Shown here piece by piece: positions 56,640-64,000 of a stretch of DNA of 64,000 nucleotides. Numbering within the stretch: the stretch's first letter is position 1; every line of letters starts with the position of its first letter. The DNA is from Fen-1254 sp963778945 (GTDB lineage Bacteria > Bacteroidota > Ignavibacteria > UBA10030): assembly GCA_963778945.1 (NCBI GenBank), contig CAVZWL010000009.1:1-64000 (forward strand), in the 5' to 3' direction. The position numbers were made by a program, and so were the translations under genes. Below the pieces are notes generated by a model that worked only from the letters and a program-made list of their open reading frames with translations, was not told the origin of the DNA and made no database searches.

Positions 56640-57118
56640 ATGCAATTTAACGATGGAAATATAGACGGTGTTGTCCTTATACCGTATAAGAAGAATACGG
56701 ACAAACGCGGATGGCTTGTCGAGATATTCCGTACCGATGAACTTGATGCGGCGTTATGCCGGCCATGGCGTACATTTCTGCGACCATTCCGGGTGTTACC
56801 CGCGGTACCGCATGAACACGTCGACCAAACGGATTTTTTCGGATTTATTGGACCCTCCACATTTCAAAGTATATCTCTGGGATGCGCGGAAGAATTCTGC
56901 CACCTTCGGTAAACGAATGGTTTTTTTGGCAGGAGAAACCGATCCAATGGCCGTTGTTATTCCTCCGGGCGTCGTTCATGCGTATCGTAATGTCGGGAAC
57001 GGAAAACGGATGGGTTTTCAACGGTCCGAATCGTCTTTACGCCGGAAAGGGAAAGAAAGAAAAGGTCGATGAGATTCGTCATGAGGAAGAAGTGAACTCA
57101 CCGTATATTTTAGACTGA
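56640..57118 (+). CDS. dTDP-sugar 3,5-epimerase-like cupin protein, about four frameshifts
   Basis: Reconstructs to about 158 residues. The pieces are MQFNDGNIDGVVLIPYKKNT with DKRGWLVEIFRTDEL, then PAMAYISATIPGVTRGTAHE, then HVDQTDFFGFIGPSTFKVYL, then IPPGVVHAYRNVGNGK and FNGPNRLYAGKGKKEKVDEI. The RG-TAHEHVDQTDFF and PPGVVHAYRN segments match the RmlC/FdtA-type cupin fold that epimerises dTDP-4-keto sugars. It directly precedes rfbB, which makes the substrate. The density of breaks is the highest in the window, so real degeneration cannot be excluded. Confidence 0.7.
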
Positions 57119-57128
57119 AGGGATATCT

Positions 57129-58139
57129 ATGAATATGCTTGTTACCGGCGGAGCCGGTTTTATAGGTAGTAATTTTGTACGGTATTGTTTGAATCGCTAT
57201 CCGGATTATCGGATTATCAATTACGATAAATTGACCTATGCCGGAAATTTAGAGAACCTGTCGGGCATTGAGAAGGATCCGCATTATATTTTTGAAAAAG
57301 GAGATATCTGCGATAAACAGAATGTTCTCCGCTGCTTGAAGGATTATAGTGCAGACATGCTCGTGCATTTTGCAGCGGAATCGCATGTGGATCGGAGCAT
57401 TTTAGGCGCGGCGGAATTCGTTCAGACCAATATCGTCGGAACGAGTGTTTTGCTTGATGCTGTAAAAGAGTTCGGCATCAAGCGTTATCTTCAGGTTTCT
57501 ACCGATGAAGTATACGGCTCGCTCGGGGATTCGGGATTCTTTACGGAAACAACTCCGCTGCATCCAAACAGCCCGTATTCGGCAAGTAAAGCTTCGGCTG
57601 ATATGCTGGTACTCGCATACCACCATACGTTTGGATTGCCGGTGCTCGTGACCCGTTGCTCAAATAATTACGGGCCGTACCAATTCCCTGAAAAACTCAT
57701 TCCATTGATGATTGCTAATGCTTTGAACGATAAACCTCTGCCGGTGTATGGTGACGGCCTGAATGTTCGGGATTGGCTGCATGTCTATGATCATTGTTCC
57801 GCTATCGATGCCGTTTTACACCAGGGGACTCCTGGTGAAGTGTATAATATCGGCGGCAACAATGAAAAGCCGAATCTTGAAATTGTAAAATTGATTTTAA
57901 GCCACCTTGGAAAATCGGAATCATTGATTACGTACGTAAAAGACCGTCCTGGGCACGACCGGCGCTATGCCATTGATTCAAGCAAAATTCAACGCGAACT
58001 CGGATGGAATCCATCGTACACCTTTGAACGCGGTATAGCAGAAACCATTGATTGGTATATACAAAACCGGCAATGGTGGGGGCGAATTGTTTCCGGCGAA
58101 TACAAAGAATATTACCAAAAGTTATATGGGAACAGATGA
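57129..58139 (+). CDS. rfbB: dTDP-glucose 4,6-dehydratase
   Basis: 336-residue extended-SDR enzyme that makes dTDP-4-keto-6-deoxyglucose, precursor of rhamnose and related sugars. NAD-binding TGGAGFIGSN (6-15), TDEVYGS (125-131), catalytic Tyr150 and Lys154 in YSASK, and RPGHDRRYAID near residue 270 are all present. No frame errors. The next gene's long frame overlaps the stop (TGATG), although its likely start is 39 bases later. It is the first intact gene of the polysaccharide locus. Confidence 0.95.
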   Translation: MNMLVTGGAGFIGSNFVRYCLNRYPDYRIINYDKLTYAGNLENLSGIEKDPHYIFEKGDICDKQNVLRCLKDYSADMLVHFAAESHVDRSILGAAEFVQTNIVGTSVLLDAVKEFGIKRYLQVSTDEVYGSLGDSGFFTETTPLHPNSPYSASKASADMLVLAYHHTFGLPVLVTRCSNNYGPYQFPEKLIPLMIANALNDKPLPVYGDGLNVRDWLHVYDHCSAIDAVLHQGTPGEVYNIGGNNEKPNLEIVKLILSHLGKSESLITYVKDRPGHDRRYAIDSSKIQRELGWNPSYTFERGIAETIDWYIQNRQWWGRIVSGEYKEYYQKLYGNR

Positions 58140-58177
58140 TGAAAATGAACGATAGTGTTTCAATAGGAATGATAATT

Positions 58178-59810
58178 ATGATCAGAAAACAGCTTGCTGT
58201 TATCTCTTTCTTAATTGGCATCATGAGCGTCGCTCTTCCGATGGCTTCGTTGGGACAGACAACAATGACGAATCAAGGCTTGGAAGCCGATACGAAGAAG
58301 CTTCCGGAAAAAAATCAGACATCCTATGGCAATTCGATGTCGGGTAATATTACCACGCCTGCATTGGAGGGGGCAATAAATCCCGAGATGTATTATGTCG
58401 GTCCTTCCGATATTATGTCGGTGAATATCTGGCTCAGTCCGCCGTTAAGTTTTATTCTTACAGTAACCCCGGAAGGGACGCTGGTAATTCCCACAGTCGG
58501 CGAAGTAAAAATTGCCGATATGAGTTTGGCGGAAGCAAAGAAGCAAATTCTACGAGAGATCAAAAAAAAATATTTGACAGGAGAACCGACCGTAACGCTC
58601 ATTTCACCGCGTCGCGTATTAATTATGGTGAAGGGTAATGTTCCAAAGGTTGGACTGGTAACGCTTTTGGCGACAGATCGAGTGGAAGCTGCTATTCGCC
58701 AGGCAGAGAAAACTATCGCCAATAGAAATATTATGATCAACCATAAAGACGGAACGTCCCAGCGTATCGACGTTCCGAAATATTATGCGACAAAAGATGA
58801 TCGATGGAATCCGCTTGTGCGTGACGGCGACGAAGTGTTTATTCCCAAAGTCGATGCCAATAAAAATGTAATCTCCATTTGGGGCGGAGTGAATGTTGAA
58901 GGCACGTATGAGTGACGTGGAGGGGGATACATTTTTGGATTTGCTGCAATTAGCGCAAGGATTTACGCGTCGCGCCATTCAGGACAGTGTGTTGTTATAC
59001 CGGTATGATAACACGGGGACCGAATTATCTATGAGCGTGGTGAATGCCGCTGCCGTTGTCGGAGGCAAGAGCGAAAACTTTTCCTTATATCGATTTGATA
59101 AGGTGGTTGTTATTCAGCAATACGATGCACGTGAAGATTACGGCGTAACAATCTCCGGTGAAGTGATGTATCCCGGATACTATCCCATTGTGCGGGATGG
59201 AACAAAACTTTCGACGGTAATAGAACGTGCAGGCGGATTTACGTCGTATGCGACCTTGCACGCAGCGCAATTATTCCGTTCTTCTATTCCGACAAAAGAA
59301 ATTGAAACTGAACGGTTGTTAAGTTTGCGTGGAAATGTAACAACGGACGATACGTTATATTATAATATGGAAACCGCATTACGTATGATGCACGAGATCG
59401 TTCAGGTAGATTTTGTAAAATTGTTTATTCAAAAAGACAGCACGCAAGATGTGATTTTGCATAAGGATGATAAAATTGTCATTCCATCGAAACTTAAAAC
59501 TATTTATGTGTTTGGGCAGGTGGCGATTCCCGGCGATGTTCAATTTGTGGAGGGCAGGGATGTGGATTATTACATTAGGGTTGCCGGCTCATTTACCGAT
59601 GATGCCCGCCGCGGTGATGTGATGATTATCAAGCGCGCAACACATCAGTGGCTTGCACCTTCCGAGACAACAATCGAAGAAGGCGATCAGGTTTGGGTGC
59701 CGAAGAAACCGGAACGTTCATTTGCATATTATATGAGCATTATAAGTCAGACTGCCACCATCCTTACGGCGGCAGCGAGTGTTGTGCTATTGGTTATACA
59801 GTTAAAATAA
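58178..59810 (+). CDS. Polysaccharide export protein (Wza-like, SLBB), one frameshift
   Basis: About 543 residues. A signal peptide (MIRKQLAVISFLIGIMSVAL) is followed by the Poly_export domain (YYVGPSDIMSVNIWLSPPLS, EGTLVIPTVGEVKIADMSLA), several SLBB beta-grasp domains (ISGEVMYPGYYPIVRDGTKL, IYVFGQVAIPGDVQFVEGRD), and a C-terminal hydrophobic helix. It would form the outer-membrane exit channel for the polymer. The frame changes near 58900, after WGGVNVEGTYE, and resumes VEGDTFLDLLQLAQGF. The start 58178 was chosen for the signal peptide; ATG 58139 is in the same frame. Confidence 0.85.
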
Positions 59811-59837
59811 TGATAGTAAAGTGAAAAGGTCGAACAA

Positions 59838-61017
59838 ATGAATGATACGAATGAATTCCATCTCGTCGAATGCTTGAATTTTGTAGTCAAGAGGAAAGAG
59901 CTGCTTCTCATTGTCTTTTTATCAGCTCTTGTTCTGACGTATCTTTCCATCTACTTTTTTGTGGAAGAACAATTCGAAGCTACAGCGACCGTTATTCCAA
60001 GACAGGATGACGCTTCATCTTTATCCAGTGGATTGATGCGAGGCCTAAAGGGAATGTCATTGGGAGGTCTGGCAAAATCTTCCGGTTCTGAAACAGATAT
60101 TTATAAAACGATTATTTACAGCCGGTCAATGATGGAGTATCTAATTCATAAATTCGATCTCGCGCGGTGGTATCGAATGGATACAACAAAAGTCGATTGC
60201 ATGGAAATGGCCATAAAAAAGGCTGAAGAAAGAAATCGCGACGGAAGAAACGGAGGAATCTGCTTTGGTGATAACCGTCAGAGCGGCATCACGTCAGCGT
60301 GCTGCGGATATGGTCAACGAGATTCTTGCCAAGATGAGCGAACGAATCGTCGAACTAAAAGTGAGTCGTTCGAAGGAAAATCGCGTATTTTTGGGAAAGC
60401 GGGTGGAAGAGATTCAAAGCACCCTCAGGCAGGTAGAGGATTCGATGCGAACGTTTCAGGAAAGAACGGGATTGCTGGATGTGAAGTCGCAAGTGCAAGG
60501 AATTGTAACAGCGCATGCTACTCTGGAAGCGGATATTGCCGCAAAAAATGTTCAGAAAGGAATTCTTGAGAAACTGTACAATGAAGATTCTCCCCAGATA
60601 AAAGAAGTGGATTTGCAGGTTCAAGAACTTCAGAAAAGAATAGTACAGTTACGATCGGAGGGCGATCGTGGGGGAGTAATTCTTTCTTTAAAAAAACTTC
60701 CAAAAACATCGATTGAGTTTATCCGTTTATACCGCGAAATAGAAATCAATACTATGCTTTTAGAGTACGTGATTCCTTTGTATGAACAATCAAAGATCGA
60801 AGAAAAGAAAGATTATCCAGTCATACAAGTCATCGACTACGCTATTCCTCCGTCAAAAAAAAGCTATCCACCGAGAATCCTTTTTGCATTGATCGGCAGT
60901 ATCTCTATTTCGTTGTGTTGTCTCATGCTTTTATATTTCCGTGCTATTCTACCGCAAGACCGTTTTTCAAAGGTACGGGCATTATGTCATGATTTGTTGA
61001 CCTGGAAATTAAAATAA
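59838..61017 (+). CDS. Wzz/chain-length determinant protein, one frameshift
   Basis: About 392 residues. An N-terminal TM helix (LLLIVFLSALVLTYLSIYFF), a long periplasmic coiled-coil region (ENRVFLGKRVEEIQSTLRQV, NEDSPQIKEVDLQVQELQKR) and a C-terminal TM helix (ILFALIGSISISLCCLMLLY) preceded by the proline-rich DYAIPPSKKSYPPR, the Wzz/GNVR hallmark. The frame changes near 60215-60265. No BY-kinase domain is attached. It controls polymer length together with the Wzy polymerase that follows. Confidence 0.85.
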
Positions 61018-61046
61018 TTTATCCCTGTGTATAGATACTTTAATCC

Positions 61047-62438
61047 ATGATATTATCGGCAGAGAAAAAAGAATATTTGTTCGCTTTAGGTGCGACGATG
61101 ATTCTGGTGTTTGTTTACCTGTTTCTAATGTATGAAGTAGGAGGGAAAACAAGTTTTGTCGCCATGTTTCCCTTGGTTACAATTGTTCTCTTTTCGCTGT
61201 TGAGTTTCCATTTTTCAGTTTTGATCCTTCTTCTCTCTCTCTTCATTGATAATAATGTGTTTAATTATAGTGCCGGTGTTTGGGCGTCCCTAGTAGTAGG
61301 ATTATCATTTCTTCTCCATTATCGAAAAGAAATGTCCCATTATCGCAATCCTATTTTTCTTCCCTTGGTCGTCTATGGATGTTGTGTCGTTCCTTCTTTG
61401 ATAAATTCAATTGTTCCGCTAATGTCGATGGCTGGTTTACTGAATGTTGTCGCCTTTATCATTGTTGAATATACTGTGTTCGTTATGATAAGATCTTTTA
61501 AAGATGTTCAGATTATATTTATTATCGCTCTTGCATTGGCTCTCTTAAATTCTCTAAATATCTTTTATTTAGCCAGTATTGGCGTGAGGAGACCATTTGG
61601 CATAACAGGGATTGTTTTTGTCGATTTATCTGCACTGTTGATTAGTCTTTCCGTGATTCAAAGTTTCTTTTCCAAGGGTCTTTATCGCATACTATTGCTA
61701 ACGATTGCACTTATATTATCGATTGCACTCACTCTTACGAAAACCAGGAATACGATTGCTTCTATATTTATTACTCTCGTTCTTACTGGTCTTATTCTTT
61801 TCATTAATCCCGCGCTTATGCAGGTTACACGAAGACAAATTGTGAAAACGATAGGATGGGGGGCTGTTATTCTAAGCATCGTTGTGGGGGTCGTGATGCT
61901 TGTCAATCCTTCCATGAAAGGACGAATAGCAGAGCTGTTTGTTAACCCGCGATATGGATTGGACGCGAGCAATGGTAATGTTGAAAATTCTCTTCTTTCG
62001 CGTTTAATGATATGGGATACGGCATTCAATGGATTTAAGGCCCATCCTTTTATCGGCATCGGTGTATATGCATTTCCGTACTCCTCACATCTTTATTATC
62101 GATTACCCAAGATGTTTTTTAAGCCGATTGTCAAGGGGCTTACCGCTCATGAAGCGTATCTTTCCGTTTTATCGGAAACCGGAATACTTGGCATGGTCGG
62201 ATTTTTATTTTTTTTAATTTTCTGCATTTATACTGCGAGTCATGTGTTACATGGAGTAAAGGGAACAAAAAATGGACATTTTAAGCTTGGAAGTTTTATT
62301 GCTGTTGTCTATTGTTATATTTCGATGATTTTCTCAGATGCATGGCTTTTCGGACAACTTATTGTTATTCTTGGGATAGTATTTGGAATAAACTTTGGTC
62401 TACAAAAAATAATACGTGAAACGCCCGGTATTATATGA
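61047..62438 (+). CDS. O-antigen polymerase/ligase family membrane protein
   Basis: 463 residues, about 12 transmembrane helices, Wzy_C domain. The large loop contains LTKTRNTIASIFITLVLTGL and, between late helices, RLMIWDTAFNGFKAHPFIGI, the H-P-x-x-G-x-G pattern common to Wzy and WaaL. In a locus with Wzz and Wzx it is more likely the polymerase. The sequence is clearly AT-richer than the genes before 61 kb, as is usual for laterally exchanged antigen genes. Its stop overlaps the next start by 4 bases. Confidence 0.82.
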   Translation: MILSAEKKEYLFALGATMILVFVYLFLMYEVGGKTSFVAMFPLVTIVLFSLLSFHFSVLILLLSLFIDNNVFNYSAGVWASLVVGLSFLLHYRKEMSHYRNPIFLPLVVYGCCVVPSLINSIVPLMSMAGLLNVVAFIIVEYTVFVMIRSFKDVQIIFIIALALALLNSLNIFYLASIGVRRPFGITGIVFVDLSALLISLSVIQSFFSKGLYRILLLTIALILSIALTLTKTRNTIASIFITLVLTGLILFINPALMQVTRRQIVKTIGWGAVILSIVVGVVMLVNPSMKGRIAELFVNPRYGLDASNGNVENSLLSRLMIWDTAFNGFKAHPFIGIGVYAFPYSSHLYYRLPKMFFKPIVKGLTAHEAYLSVLSETGILGMVGFLFFLIFCIYTASHVLHGVKGTKNGHFKLGSFIAVVYCYISMIFSDAWLFGQLIVILGIVFGINFGLQKIIRETPGII

Positions 62439-63949
62439 AACGTGTTTTTTTGATGAATGCTTTTTCTGGAATTTTTCAGATTGTTGTTAATACAGGTCTT
62501 GTTCTTCTGATCATACCACTTTTTATATCAAAAATGGGCGGACGAGTTTATGGTCTATATGCGTTAATTACCTCCATTGGTGGGCTTGGAGTATTTGTGA
62601 ATTTTGGATTCAATACTTCTTTATTGAAATATGTTGCGGAACAAGGTAAATGTCGAGAATCGGATTATGAGATTATTATTGTCACGTCTCTTGTCGCCAT
62701 CATGGCGTTCGTACTATCTGTGATAGCGATTGGGTTTCATTCATATGTTTTAGAACAGGTATTTCAGCTTCCGTTAGAATTTCGGACAAACGAAGTACGT
62801 TGGTTCTATATTCTCTGCGTTGTGGCGTTTTTTTTTCAAACGGTCACTCAAATGCCATGTGCTGTCTTGGACGCACAACAATATGTTTATATGTCCAATA
62901 TGATTCAACTTGTCGTGGGAATTATTAATAAGCTGCTGACAGTAGCGATCATTATCATTTGGCCAAGTTTAGTGATGATTGGCCTTGCTTTGACAATATC
63001 TATGCTTGTCGGGTTTTGTCTTGTATGGATGCTTGTTTTTAGGACATGGGGCTGTTTTGATATGAAAGGAATAAGCAGAAGCATCAATGTGATCACAAAA
63101 AAACATATCCTATACAGCCGAGGCATTTATGGAAGTGCATTAATCGGTTTTTTTTATGAGCCGCTTACGAAAATACTCCTCAGTAGATACGTGGGAATTG
63201 CAGAAGTTGGGTTTTTTGATATTGCTCTTCGTCTTCGAGGACTTATGTCGAGTTTTTTTGAACGATTATTGTATCCGATTGTTCCTTTTTTAGCGAAGAT
63301 CTCGGATCGTACGGCAATTCGTTCTATAATACATGAGATACAGAGTAAAATACTGATTGTCATTATTCCTGTGTTCTGTATGACCTTTTTTTTAACAGAG
63401 CCCATTATCACCCTTTGGATAAAGAAAAATATAGATATTGTTTCTTTTGGTGTCGTATGTGTTGTTATACCACAACTTATTTCTGTAGTGTTTTCTGCTG
63501 CATATCAGTTTCTTGTTGTGAAAGGATATCCAATGCATGTTCTTCTTCTACAGTTGGACAATGTTGTCATAAACATCCTCCTTTTTATTTGTTTTGTGCC
63601 GTTCTGGGGATATCGTGGAGCAGTTCTCGCTTATGGATTTGCATTGCTTTCCTCTGTTGTGTTGTGTGGATATTTTCAATATAAATACCTCCGGAGCTTT
63701 GCTGTTGTGACATGGGAGCAATTAAAAAATATTGCGTGGTATGGTGGAACGTTGGTTTTACTGAGTAGCATTTTGCATCAATTGATCACAAGTGCCTGGC
63801 TGCAAGTTGTTGTAATTTGCCCTGTTGTCATTTTCAGTTCTTTTATTTTAATACGAATAATGCGATTGATTAACATCGATGATGTTCAGCGGTATTTTGG
63901 AAATGACAATTTATTGGCAAAATCGGTTCGATATATATTTATTTCATAG
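62435..63949 (+). CDS. Oligosaccharide flippase, Wzx type
   Basis: 504 residues, 14 predicted helices, MVF/MOP superfamily. MNAFSGIFQIVVNTGLVLLI opens the first helix, and ALITSIGGLGVFVNFGFNTS followed by LLKYVAEQGK is the usual loop for polysaccharide translocases. It would flip the lipid-linked repeat unit across the inner membrane. ATG 62435 overlaps the polymerase stop, so they are co-translated. AT-rich like its neighbours. Confidence 0.85.
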   Translation: MKRVFLMNAFSGIFQIVVNTGLVLLIIPLFISKMGGRVYGLYALITSIGGLGVFVNFGFNTSLLKYVAEQGKCRESDYEIIIVTSLVAIMAFVLSVIAIGFHSYVLEQVFQLPLEFRTNEVRWFYILCVVAFFFQTVTQMPCAVLDAQQYVYMSNMIQLVVGIINKLLTVAIIIIWPSLVMIGLALTISMLVGFCLVWMLVFRTWGCFDMKGISRSINVITKKHILYSRGIYGSALIGFFYEPLTKILLSRYVGIAEVGFFDIALRLRGLMSSFFERLLYPIVPFLAKISDRTAIRSIIHEIQSKILIVIIPVFCMTFFLTEPIITLWIKKNIDIVSFGVVCVVIPQLISVVFSAAYQFLVVKGYPMHVLLLQLDNVVINILLFICFVPFWGYRGAVLAYGFALLSSVVLCGYFQYKYLRSFAVVTWEQLKNIAWYGGTLVLLSSILHQLITSAWLQVVVICPVVIFSSFILIRIMRLINIDDVQRYFGNDNLLAKSVRYIFIS

Positions 63950-63967
63950 CTTGGAAAAGGTTGCTTA

Positions 63968-64000
63968 ATGCCCAGTGTTTCAGCAATTATTTCGACGTAT
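63968..64000 (+). CDS. Glycosyltransferase family 2, N-terminus (partial)
   Basis: Only 11 codons are visible: MPSVSAIISTY, which matches the first beta-strand of GT-A family 2 enzymes (VSVIIPTYN type). ATG 63968 is 18 bases after the flippase stop. The rest is outside the window. Confidence 0.6.
   Translation, partial: MPSVSAIISTY

Overview
The window is a stretch of bacterial chromosome of moderate GC content. It probably comes from the Bacteroidota/Chlorobiota side of the FCB group, with an Ignavibacteria-like lineage the best guess. The clues are a C-terminal type IX secretion sorting domain containing the motif NQNYPDPFNPST (26184-27356), a TonB-dependent receptor with an N-terminal carboxypeptidase-regulatory-like domain, two M13 peptidases, and housekeeping proteins of that general type. 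Taxonomy is inferred from the proteins only; no rRNA gene is present.

Layout. 1-9.1 kb: end of a TonB receptor, then transporters (EamA, MFS, an ABC ATPase/permease pair, a POT-type carrier), a HEAT-like protein, a LolA-like periplasmic protein and an Nramp carrier fused to a universal stress domain. 9.3-13.5 kb, minus strand: a small secreted protein, a cell-wall amidase, and a compact oxidised-guanine repair operon in the order mutT, mutY, ogg2. 13.7-21.7 kb, plus strand: tryptophanase, a TPR protein, a DMT transporter, TrmH, a metallophosphoesterase and a GT-C membrane protein with TPRs, plus one minus-strand cytosine/nucleoside deaminase. 21.8-36 kb: an outer-membrane receptor, a GH-A-clan glycosidase, an FGE-like secreted protein, tRNA-Ile(CAU), a GH172 (DUF2961) enzyme, two tandem M13 peptidases and a lipoprotein-like MsrA-MsrB fusion. 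36-48.8 kb: an MFS protein, an Aas-like AMP-binding ligase, murI, glnD, pruA, sucC, gatB and tpiA. 48.9-52.9 kb: two adjacent sensor kinases with three receiver domains and no DNA-binding output. 53-56.4 kb: an unknown exported protein, a LytR_C protein, rsfS and argS. 56.6-64 kb: a Wzx/Wzy-type surface polysaccharide locus (sugar epimerase, rfbB, wza-like, wzz-like, wzy, wzx, start of a GT2), becoming visibly AT-rich after about 61 kb.

Two things cut across the window. First, about 18 genes, including essential single-copy ones (gatB, rsfS), are split by single-base frame changes, several at homopolymers. This looks like indel error in the assembly rather than real decay. I annotate such genes as single loci and give the approximate break points. 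Second, the intergenic spaces carry an unusual set of short repeats: degenerate tandem arrays of exact 7-base period in at least four sequence families, many starting or ending at a stop codon; a 36-base perfect palindrome in three copies; and a nested inverted-repeat element at 39 kb. These repeats are the least explained part of the window.
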